DNA of 64,000 nt. Source: Amorphophallus konjac. Lineage: Eukaryota > Streptophyta > Magnoliopsida > Alismatales > Araceae. The position numbers were made by a program, and so were the translations under genes. The stretch is from the NCBI GenBank assembly GCA_022559845.1, contig CM040118.1:445406053-445470052 (forward strand). Direction: 5' to 3'. Shown piece after piece: positions 45,630 to 54,683 of the stretch (position 1 is the first letter of the stretch; each line of letters begins with the position of its first letter). A model generated the notes under the pieces. It saw only the letters and a list, made by a program, of their open reading frames with translations. It did not search any database and was not told where the DNA came from.

Positions 45630-47688
45630 ACTTGAGCCGGTGCCGGCGGCTGTTGTTGTGGTTGCTGCTGAGGAGCGGGTGGATGTACTGGCATGGGATT
45701 CTGGTGAATCCCGAGGTCTTGCTGCTGCTACTGTAGGGGTTGTTGTTATTGTTGTTGTTGTTGGAGAGGTTGTTGTTGGAACTACTATTGCTGGGGCGCC
45801 GCCTACTGCGGCCTTGCTTGTCTTCATCTCTCCTTTATATCTTCAATTATCTTATGCATTTGGGCCCAATCAATCCTCTGGCCCTCATGCAGATCATACA
45901 CCAAATCTCTAAACTGAAAGCATCTTTCTATGGTGTGCCCGGGTTGCCGATGGTATATGCAATACCTGGACTGATCGGCTATCAGATTCCAATTCTGACG
46001 TTCCGAAGGCAATTGGATGTCACCAGTGTACATTAGAGCTAAAAATATGTCAGGGAGGATTTCTGGCAGTGGTGGATAATTAGCCCTTTTGGGCCCCGTC
46101 CGAGTAGGCCCATAACCAGTGGGTGGGGGAACATTGTGGTACTGGGGTGGCTGTTGCGGCTGTTGAGGCGGTGGTGGTTGTTGTGGATGCTGAGGAGCTT
46201 GGAAAGTGGGTCGGGGAGCTTGTGGGGCGGCGAACTGGGGGTTGCGTGGCGGTTGCTGGAAATGGGGTGAAGCATGCTGGTTAGGGAATTGAACAGCCTA
46301 GACCTGCTCGTTGACTTGGACTCCCTCAGTAACTGGGCCCTAGGATTTTCGGGTAGTCTTGGATTTCTGGGCCTCAAACAATGAATGGATGGGGGAGTCT
46401 TTAAATTGGGTCTGGATAAATCGGGCCCGACTGTACAACTGGTGCATGTTAGAAATGTCGTTCATTGCCAAAATATTCTGAAACGTCGGAGTGGCATTAG
46501 AAATTAACAAGTTTACTTTTTCTTCTTCCGAGATTTGCCCGGGCACACGCGAGGCCATCTGCCTCCATCTGTCTGCATACACCGCAAAGTCTTCATCCGG
46601 CTTCATCTTTTCTGCAACCAGGTCGGTGAAAGAATATTCAGGACCAACCCGATCATGGAACCTCTGAATAAACTTCTCCTTGATTGTCTTGAAACTTTCC
46701 GCCTCCTCCAGAGGCAAGGTATAGAACCATTCCAAGGCGACCCCCTCCAATGATAGGCGGAATAAGTAAGCCATCAGGCAATCATCTTGCTGGAACTGCG
46801 TCGACTCATATAGAAACTCCCTGACATGAATGAACGGGTTGCCGTTCCCGTCATATTTTTGGTACACGGGGAGCTCGGACTGAGGAGGAAAATGAATGTC
46901 CCTGAAGTTAGGAATATGGACATCAGCCAAAGACTGCGGGCCAACCCGCTTGTGGAGGAGGTCAATTTGTTGCTGCATAGCAGCCCATTTTTCAAGGAGT
47001 TCCCGCTCCCAGGAAGGAGGGGACTGAGCAGGAAAGGTGGAGCCCGGATGAGGAATGGAGGGGTGGACCGACTGGGAGGGAGCCCATAGGATGGATAATG
47101 GGCCAAGGAAGGGCCCATATCCACGTGAGCCAATTGGGTGGCCCCGGGTTGTAAACGAGTGAAATCAGCCGGGGCCAGAGGGGCCTACGGCGATGGAGAG
47201 ATTGTAGTGTATGGATCAAGATAAGAACCAGAGGGGACATGGGCCTTCCCCTTATCAAGATACTAATGGGCCGAGGTGGAGGCCTGGCCCGCTTCCATGC
47301 TAGGGTATCGGAGAACCTGGGAACGAATGGGAGTAAGATCAATGGGGACAGCAGGGACGGGCGCTGACCCAACAACAGGAGACGTAGTGGTGGTGGTGGC
47401 TGTCACGCCATAGGAAGGAACTGAGGACGGGGCGTCTGCCCCTTGCAGAGCTTGCCGGATAAGGTGGAGCTGGGAGGGATCAAGCTGGGCCATCAAATTA
47501 AGAATTTGACCGGCTGAATTTTGTGTTGAGGAACCAGGAAGGGAGGGCTGAGAGCCCTCGATGGCGATGGTCAGGAGAGGAGGGGCAGTCCCCTCTCCTC
47601 CCTGCACATGGGTGACCCTGGGCGGGTCCTCAAGAAGTCCGCGAGGGAGAGAATCCTCGCGGGAATGGGAGAAGTCGTATGATGACAT
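45630..47688 (-). pseudogene. gag of element G
   Basis: Likely start MSSYDFS at 47688, like MASYGYS in B. N terminus has the helix AGQILNLMAQLDPSQ; a frame change lies between 47263 and about 47080; the gag core (NPFIHVREFLYES, GVALEWFYTL, KPDEDFAVYADRWRQMA) runs to a TAG at 46340. The same frame continues to a knuckle-like CIYHRQPGHTIERC near 45960 and ends in Gln-rich sequence with six stops between 45826 and 45728, mostly TAG among CAG/CAA codons. Confidence 0.9.
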
Positions 47689-48933
47689 GGGGGATGACGA
47701 ATCAACCAGAGGATTAAAGTAAGAAATGAAGTGAGAGTTGCCCTTAGATGATGATCCTATGGGGAAGAAACAACTCCGCATGCATTGATGATAATGGGGA
47801 AAGGGGAGGCAAACAGCCCTAAGTAAAGAGCTAAAACAAACAACTCGAATGAAATGCATACAATGGAGGAGCGAGATGAGAGGAGAATCAGCCAATTAAG
47901 CAACCAAGTTGTCAAATGATGCGCGACAATTTTTAGATTCCTCTTCTAGGACCTTAGTGGATTAATTAATGTATAAATTCGCTCAACCACAAGGTACCTA
48001 ATCAGGGTAGGAAATGAGGAACTGGGTGACTCTACGGAACTCTCTCTCCCACGGATGTAAACCCTAAACTGAGGGTGGATACGGTACAACTTGCCCGGCG
48101 TCCATGTGGGAATCCACAGCTCACGGGGGCTTACGGAGGTCCTCAGCAAGGTCCCCTAGTCGACTCCAAGGAGTATGGAAACGAGCGGAAACCCTACCTC
48201 GGTAGGAATTCAACTACTATGAACAGAATGTATGCCCCTATGTGCACTGGAGTGCATGCAAAGTCTAGCCTAGGAACTAGCAATCAATGATCAATCGAAT
48301 ATGTGAGCAATGGGAGCAAGCATGCAACAATGATATAAGAGCAGGGGGAGATCAATAACCAGCACCAAATGTCATGACAATCATACAACATGGCAATCAA
48401 AGTGAATCACGGGTGCACTATAGCATGACAAGCACGGTCTCTATAAGACCGCGCAAGGAGATAGACGGTCTGGAGACAACCGTATGATCTAGGGAGTAAC
48501 GACAGACTGATCACGAAAATTAGAAAACACTGGAATGGAAGGTGATAGCAATCAGAAACATACCAGGTTGAACGGTCACCATATAGATCGTGTAAGAGCC
48601 GGGACGGACCTGCAGAAACCACGTAATAGCAACCGAACCAGCAGTATGGGGACAGAGGCGTACCTGTGCCAGCAAGATGGACGGCCAAACGCAGGCCGTA
48701 GGGAAGATGAACAGGCGGTCGGAGACCACTCGTGACAGCAAGCTTGGAGGAGAAGTGGCACTATTCGCAGAGAAGGATGGTGAACCTTCAGCCGCATAAA
48801 CCTTGGATGGCCCTGTGAGAACCGTTCAAGGTCCAGAGGACAGAGAACGCGACCCAACCTGTAACCACTTCAAAAAAGGACTAACACAGCAAAAGAAAGG
48901 GTCAGTAAATCACTAACACGATGGGCACTAGGT
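47689..48933 (-). other. Leader of element G
   Basis: No gene. Conserved block at 48083-48139. 48420-48860 holds hairpins such as ACGGCC/GGCCGT with loop AAACGCA at 48681-48699 and ACGGTCT/AGACCGC near 48433. Confidence 0.7.
48083..48139 (-). promoter_or_regulatory. Conserved leader block, copy in element G
   Basis: Partner of 3333-3388 and 13776-13831; the most diverged of the three but with the same ends and core. Confidence 0.65.
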
Positions 48934-48951
48934 GTCCCACCGTGATCGCCA
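48934..48951 (-). other. Primer binding site, tRNA-Arg-like, element G
   Basis: Identical 18 nt to A and B, but 11 nt from the LTR (spacer of seven A, then tggg) instead of 3. Confidence 0.85.
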
Positions 48952-48962
48952 AAAAAATGGGT

Positions 48963-50730
48963 TGTTGATATGTTTTCACTTATGTTTCATTTCTTTATCG
49001 GCTTAAAAGATGTCTTCCTATCCCTTCTACTAAATCAATGTGAGAAATAAATGGAAAATATAAGGGATATAGAAGCAAGTAAACAAGGGTGATCGCCACC
49101 AAGGTGTCTAATGTGACTGACACACCGTACCTTGGAAAGAGAGGGAGACACTAGCCTTATGAGCAGCACTGCAGGGATGAGCGGCCTGTGAAGAACCGCC
49201 TTTCACGTTGAACGGCCTCACGACAGCCCGCTCGTCAATGCTGCACAGGATGCGAGACGTAGAACTACTGGCAGATGAACGGCTCCAAGGTAACCGCAGT
49301 TGGAAGAAGAACGGTCAAAGATCCACCGCACCTTCTCTTCAACGGACGTAGGGGAACCGTGCAAGACCACCACGCCAGAAGTTGTAAGAGTCCAACCTCC
49401 ACCCTTTCCGATCGGCCAGAAAGGATGGGCCTCGTGCTAGTGGGTTGCTGACCTTCGAAACAGAGTGTAGAACACAAAGAAAAGCCCAATATCAGAATTG
49501 TGAAGCGTAGCAAATGCTCAAACGGAAAGAAATAAACATAACTAAATGAAGTGGGGGGATACCTGGGGAGTTTTAAACCTCTGGGGGCGTCAGAAAATGT
49601 AGGAGGGTGTGTGCATGGCAGTGCAGACAAAGAAAATGTGGGAGAATGGACGGGTAAAAACAAGCATGCAATGAGAAAAAAAATGGGACTATCAAATGTA
49701 AACGACTCAAAACTAGGACTACTCCCTGAACCGAAGGCCTGTGTGGATGTAGAAGGCCTCCCTCCTTGATGCTAGGTCACTCAAGATTTCAGCAGGGCTT
49801 CACCGTCGACCAAAAATCTCCCCCCTTTTCAAAGGTAGCCTTTAGGGTCTATTTATAGAACCCCCAAATGCTAACCCAGAAATTAGGGTTTCTATGCATT
49901 TTTAGGTCGAGATAATCAAATAAAAGATAAAGATAATTCAATTATCTTTCATCTGAAAGAAACGGCACTCAAAATGGTTAAGGATTCGCGGAGAAATCAT
50001 CGGAGGAAGTTTGGGATAGATCCACGAGGAGAGCGAGAAAATCTGTTGAATCTTCAGCAAACGAGAAGATGAACGGTCTTACGATAGACCACACATCCAT
50101 ATGGGCGGCCTATCCTTGGCCGTCCAACCCCGTCGATGAAAAATAAAATATAGAGGAATTATCCACCATTTATCCATTAAACCAACCGAGAAGCTCGCCG
50201 TTGGACTCTCACCAATGAACGGCTAGGATTAGTCCGTTCAAGAGGAAGAGCGGCCAAAGGCTGGCCGTTCTAGCCTTGTGGTGATAAATAGAAAAACTGG
50301 GTAATTATCTGAGAAAACCACCAAGCGTAAGACTCTGGGAGAAGAACGGCTACCATCCGTCCGTCCATCACTTTGGATGGCTAGAAGAAGACTGCATAAA
50401 TGCTTGTCGGTGGAAATTCAAAAAATTAACCAAAATATTCCAAAATTGTATGGACGGCCTACTATCAACTGCACATTGATTGAGCGGCCATGGATGAACT
50501 GTACATGTATATGGGCGCTTGAATCTCATGTAAAAAAAAAGCTCAATCAACCAAAACTAAGACCCATTAAGCCTTGAATCAACTCGGACCTAGCCAAGGA
50601 GGGAGGCTACCCATCAAATCGGCCCAGAACGTGCCAGAAAATAGCCCTGCGAGTGATGGACAACTCGAGACATCAATAAATGGGAGTAAGAGAAATGACT
50701 CAACTTGTTGGCAAAAAACGGGTGTCAACA
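48963..50730 (-). repeat. 5' LTR of element G
   Basis: 1,768 bp, TGTTGA...TCAACA. TATA box CTATAAATAG at 49858-49849, GTGATCGCCA at 49089-49098, and a dozen short hairpins of ACGGYC/GRCCGT type, for example GAACGG/CCGTTC at 50217-50239 and the pair GAGCGGCC/GGCCGTTC near 50250. Confidence 0.93.
49849..49858 (-). promoter_or_regulatory. TATA box of the G 5' LTR
   Basis: CTATAAATAG on the minus strand, about 890 bp before the LTR 3' end. Confidence 0.75.
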
Positions 50731-50735
50731 ACGAC
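50731..50735. other. Target site duplication of element G, right copy
   Basis: acgac, identical to 21429-21433. Confidence 0.92.
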
Positions 50736-51866
50736 TACCATCGCGCTCCACCTACAACCTTCCTCGCCTACACCTACGTCCACCCCTCACGATCTGTGAG
50801 GATTCACACACTATCTTGTAAAGGATTACAAGATCAAAGCTCATACACACACTCATGAAGAGTTCGGAACTCTCACGAAGATGCACAAGCACTGAACCAC
50901 ACAGAAATGAAGAAAAACCACACACACACAGACAGATCTGGGTAGATCCACACACTCACAGATGTTTAGAGATTACAGACACAAAGCATTTGAAGCTCAA
51001 GAATTTTTAGAAGAAGAACATAAAAGAAAAATCTGATTTAATCTCCCCCTGAATAGATGATGCTGATCTTGGATGAAGCTTGTATCTCCTCATGATTTCC
51101 ACTTGAATGGCTCCAAAGGATCTTGCAAAAGTTGAAGATGGATGAGGAATCTCCTGGACGAAACATTGTTCACGGAGGTGTTGCAGTAGCACTCCTTCTC
51201 TTCTTGTCGCCTCCCTTGATCTCCCTTAATTGATTAGGGTTTCTTTCCTAAAAGAGATGTTTTTATAACACTTGAATGGTCAAGGGACAAGCCAGGAACC
51301 AGATCCATAGATCATGGCATGTCTGGTGGCTTTGGGATTAAAAAATCCAAAGAGAAGGGCTTCCCTCGTTCAAGAAACACAAAGTCAACATTTGCTGCTT
51401 CGAGGGGTTCGGTCGACCGAGTTCATCGGTCAGTCAACCGGACTCTGAGGATTCTGTAACTTTTCGAACCTAGAAAATTTGGTCGACCGGAATCCTTAAG
51501 TGGTCGACTGAACTCTGTAACTTTTACAAAGTTCTGATCCCTGGAAAAATAGGTCGACCGAATCATGCCTAAAGGTCGACCGAACTCTGGAAAAACTGCA
51601 AAAATAGATTGTTAGCCCAATGAGACATATCCATATGACAAGAGCTTTATGTTATGATATAATCCATTCATTTTTGGGTTTGATTTAGCCATGTTTATGC
51701 ATTTGAAAGCCTTAAAACATTTGAGCCTTGACCATTACACAAAATGGCCTTAAACACGCTTATACCAACTCAATACTCACTCTCTCTTGATCACTTCGAC
51801 ATGGCACAAGATGGAAGCCAAGTTCAGGGTTTTGTTATCATCAAAATCACTTGGAGAGACTCAACA
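50735..51866 (-). repeat. SIRE-like 3' LTR, right part
   Basis: Sense LTR starts TGTTGAG at 51866. TATA box TATAAAAA at 51267-51260. Upstream of it, 51405-51590 contains five GGTCGAC-type words, three as the full GGTCGACC palindrome, spaced 20-70 bp in U3. Confidence 0.7.
51260..51267 (-). promoter_or_regulatory. TATA box of the SIRE-like LTR
   Basis: TATAAAAA on the minus strand. Confidence 0.55.
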
Positions 51867-51880
51867 ATCTCCCCCTTTTT
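51867..51880 (-). other. Polypurine tract of the SIRE-like element
   Basis: Sense AAAAAGGGGGAGAT directly before the LTR start. Confidence 0.8.
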
Positions 51881-52380
51881 GATGATGACAAAACTTTAGA
51901 AAGGAAGTACATTAGTGTGCCGTTAGAATGGATTAAAGACAGTAACCAAAAAACAATCCGTCAAGCAAAATAAATCCATTTCATTCATCGAAATCTGTTT
52001 CATTCATCGAAATAAATTTCATTCATTCATATGGGCCCAATTTGCTTGAAAGGAGATAAGACCAATATGTGTGCCAATACCAAGTGGATTTCATTCATTG
52101 AAGTTTGGATTACATATAACATTAAGATTGACATTGGGACACTGAAGGACTAACACGTAGTGACTAGACTGACTAGAGGGAGAGTAACTTCTTGAACCAT
52201 GGATGCAAGACTCTCATATGAAATGCAAATGGCAAATGGCAACCACACATGCAAAGCATACCTCATGTATAACATATATAAGCCTAACTAGCTACTTCTC
52301 CCCCTTTGGCATCATCAAAAGAGGGAGGGGGATACAAAAGTAGTGGACAAAAAAGAGACTAGGGGGTGTAAGAACAGCTA
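51881..52380 (-). other. 3' UTR of the SIRE-like element
   Basis: No gene. AT-rich, with a repeated tttcattcatcgaaat word at 51978-52020 and a second purine tract-like segment near 52300. Confidence 0.6.
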
Positions 52381-53667
52381 CTAAGCAGAGTGATCCTGTG
52401 TCCTATTGTCATCAAAAGCATCATCCTCATCCTCGGAGGCAACAACAGCAGGAGTAGGTGGAGATGGAGGAAGACGGCTTTCAAAAGAGTGCAAAAGATG
52501 ATCAATGTGAAGAAGGGAGCGGTTGGTTGTCCGAAAAGCCTGGTGAGTATCCTCGTAGCCTGTGGTGAGAGAGGCCACGTGGGTAGAAACGGTGGCCAAG
52601 CCATGGGAGAAAGTATCCATCCAACCAGTCATTGTGTCCATGAAAGTGTCAAGCCGGCCAAGAGAAGAGTCGAGCCGGCCAAAGGATGTGTCAAAACGAC
52701 TCCCAAGGTCAGAAATCTGTCCCCCAAAGGTTTCCATTTTAGTTTCTAAGCCTGAAAGATGCCTATCAAAAACCTCATAGTCTGCACAAGAGGGCTGTCC
52801 AGCACCCTGAGTAGAGGACTCCCCATGGTGAAACTGTGGAGGCGGCGGCAAGTCCGGATCTACATGTGGAGGATAAGGTGGCTGCACCTCGGGCTGAGCT
52901 GGAGGTGGGATTGGTGCTTGAACCTCTTGTTGTTGTTGCTCATCGGCTTCTTCATTTTTAATATCTTCTCCATACAATCTAACATCTCTTGTCAGCTCTC
53001 CATCCGCACCCTAATAATAACCAAAATCTGTGGACATCTTGTGTTTGTTATACACATCACACTGTCGCACTTCAATACATACCTCATCAGCCAATGGAAT
53101 TCTAGCATGTAAAAATACTCTTGTCAATTGGGATGCATAGGGCAGAGATCTTCTCCTTTGTGTACGGCATGAACCAATTAATTCAATCATAAGATGACCC
53201 ATATTGATAGTCACTCCAGTGATCACATGATAAAATAGAAATCTATGAACTTCTGTGACCTCATTACGGCTTCTTGCTTTTGGGTAGATATTGGTAGTGA
53301 ACATGTGATGCAAAATATGCTGCAGTGGAGGGAAATAGTTGGAATTCAACAAGATTAGATTGCTGAATCCATGCACGTATTCGCTACACGTCATGAGGAT
53401 AAAGGTGTCCTCAATAAGTCCATGACCAAAAACCATGTCGGCACCCATAGCCGAAATTCCAAAAGCCCGTGCAAATAGATCTGAATCAATTTGAATCCGA
53501 ACTCCTTTGACCACAGTAGATAGAAGCTCATTTCTCATAGTGAGACATTTCTCATAGTGAGATTGCCATAGAACTGTTGAACAAGGTTGGGATAGTATTT
53601 GGTGTACCTTGTCATAAAATCTATCCAACCAATCTGAACTTCAAAAATGGCACTCAAATCTGGAAAG
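52381..53667 (-). pseudogene. env-like ORF of the SIRE-like element
   Basis: N-terminal part resembles the 'putative plant transposon protein' domain (PF20167-like): GWIDFMTRYTKYYPNLVQQFY, FARAFGISAMGAD, HRFLFYHVITG, RVFLHARIPL. The C-terminal part is Pro/Gln-rich, then a coiled region with repeated LDS/LDT heptads (about 52760-52530) and an acidic tail to the stop at 52381. A direct 17-bp duplication at 53533-53567 (catttctcatagtgaga twice) causes a frameshift, and a TAG at 53013-53011 splits the frame. No signal peptide or membrane segment is convincing. In SIRE elements such ORFs follow pol; function unknown. Confidence 0.72.
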
Positions 53668-54476
53668 TGTTGAGTTATGGTTTTGATGATTGTTGGCGTT
53701 ATGGTTTTGATGATTGAAGAGGTGTGATCTCACGCTGGTCCTGAGCTGAGGAGATGATCACCGGATAGTGAACTACAAGGAAGGGAAACGGATCAGGAGG
53801 CCCAGGGATGGTTCCCTGGGGTAAACCCTCCGATGTTTAAGTCAGTAGAGCAATGGTGGAAGCTATGTAGGGAGGAGGAAGGATATGCACGAGATCCCTC
53901 TACACCAAGGTGGTGAAGTGGTTCCTGCTCAGGGAGTTTAGGCGTATGTTTGCCCTTACCTTTCGTTGGAGGGAGTCCCAGGTTTAAATAGTGCACTGGC
54001 CTCATGAGTCCCGTAAGCTGAGGGGTTTCAGGCGGGAGTTACGTCCTCAACATGGGCTTTACGTCCTCATCGTGAGATCTTTATAGCCTCGAGGGATCAT
54101 GGGTCTTTTATCCTCATAAACTCCTGCTTATAAAGGGTTCTCAACGGTAGTATGGATAAGCGTTCGTCGGTCGACTCGAGCATGAGGGGTGCCAACCCTG
54201 TCCGGGTTATAGGCATAGCTCGGGTGAAGATAGGTCGGAGTGGGCATTGTGCGCTCGCCTTTATCCCGGTGAGGGGATAGATCGGGCGTAGGTCTTTCTC
54301 TGACCTGACCGATGTTCGGGCCTTCCGAGCCTAAGGGCCGCCGAGGAAGGTTGTGATCCGGAATGATCTTATTGGGCTTTTTAGCCTAAGTGGACCCTGT
54401 GGGGCTGTCACTTGGATGAGTTGTGCCTCGTTTGGTCCTGATGGACCTAGTTTGGCTGCTCTTTAGATGGGCTACA
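53668..54476 (-). repeat. 3' LTR of element H
   Basis: About 809 bp; it ends GGCTACA at 54476 next to the polypurine tract. The left end is TGTTGAG at 53668 or TGTTGGC at 53691, ambiguous because a 23-24 bp word is tandemly repeated there. TATA-like TATTTAAA at 53990-53983. Confidence 0.75.
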
Positions 54477-54500
54477 GAAATCCCCCTCTCCACTTGTCCC
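54477..54500 (-). other. Polypurine tract of element H
   Basis: Sense GTGGAGAGGGGGATTTC directly before LTR start TGTAGCC. Confidence 0.75.
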
Positions 54501-54683
54501 CCTCTTACTCTCGAGCCTTGGTAGGCTCGGAAGAGTAGCCGTTAGGGATTTGGACCAACGTGGCTCGGGTGGGTGGAGATCTGGCAGTGTTAAGACGCCA
54601 TGTGTCGTGGTCACCTGGGCCCGTAATAATGATAATCCTGATGGATTTGAAATGAAGGGCCCCCCTTTTTCTCGGATGTCAGA

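Larger units (their letters stand above)
21434..50730 (-). mobile_element. Element G: 29.3 kb Tat-type retrotransposon with antisense genes
   Basis: Both LTRs (TGTTGA...TCAACA) and a perfect 5-bp target duplication delimit it. Sense order on the minus strand: 5' LTR, primer site 48951-48934, leader, gag, protease, G-patch, RT, RNase H, second RNase H, integrase, spacer, two antisense genes, polypurine tract, 3' LTR. Removing the hAT (4,375 bp with its duplication) and the LINE (3,345 bp) leaves about 21.6 kb, very long even for Tat/Ogre elements. Coding regions carry stops and frameshifts, so the copy is defective. The two LTRs differ by several percent by eye. Confidence 0.93.
50735..53667 (-). 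mobile_element. SIRE-like Ty1/copia element, 3' part
   Basis: Sense order on the minus strand: env-like ORF (53667-52381), about 500 nt, polypurine tract, 3' LTR from 51866 leftwards, cut at 50735 and resumed at 19320-18896. Words such as cccctttggcatcatcaaa (52302) and the tract before the LTR are typical of this lineage from memory. gag and pol would lie to the right but element H interrupts at 53668. Confidence 0.75.

Noticed and set aside
44754..47089. Plus-strand ORFs over gag and protease of G
   Set aside because: Shadows of the minus-strand gag-protease frame, which carries the DTG and gag motifs.
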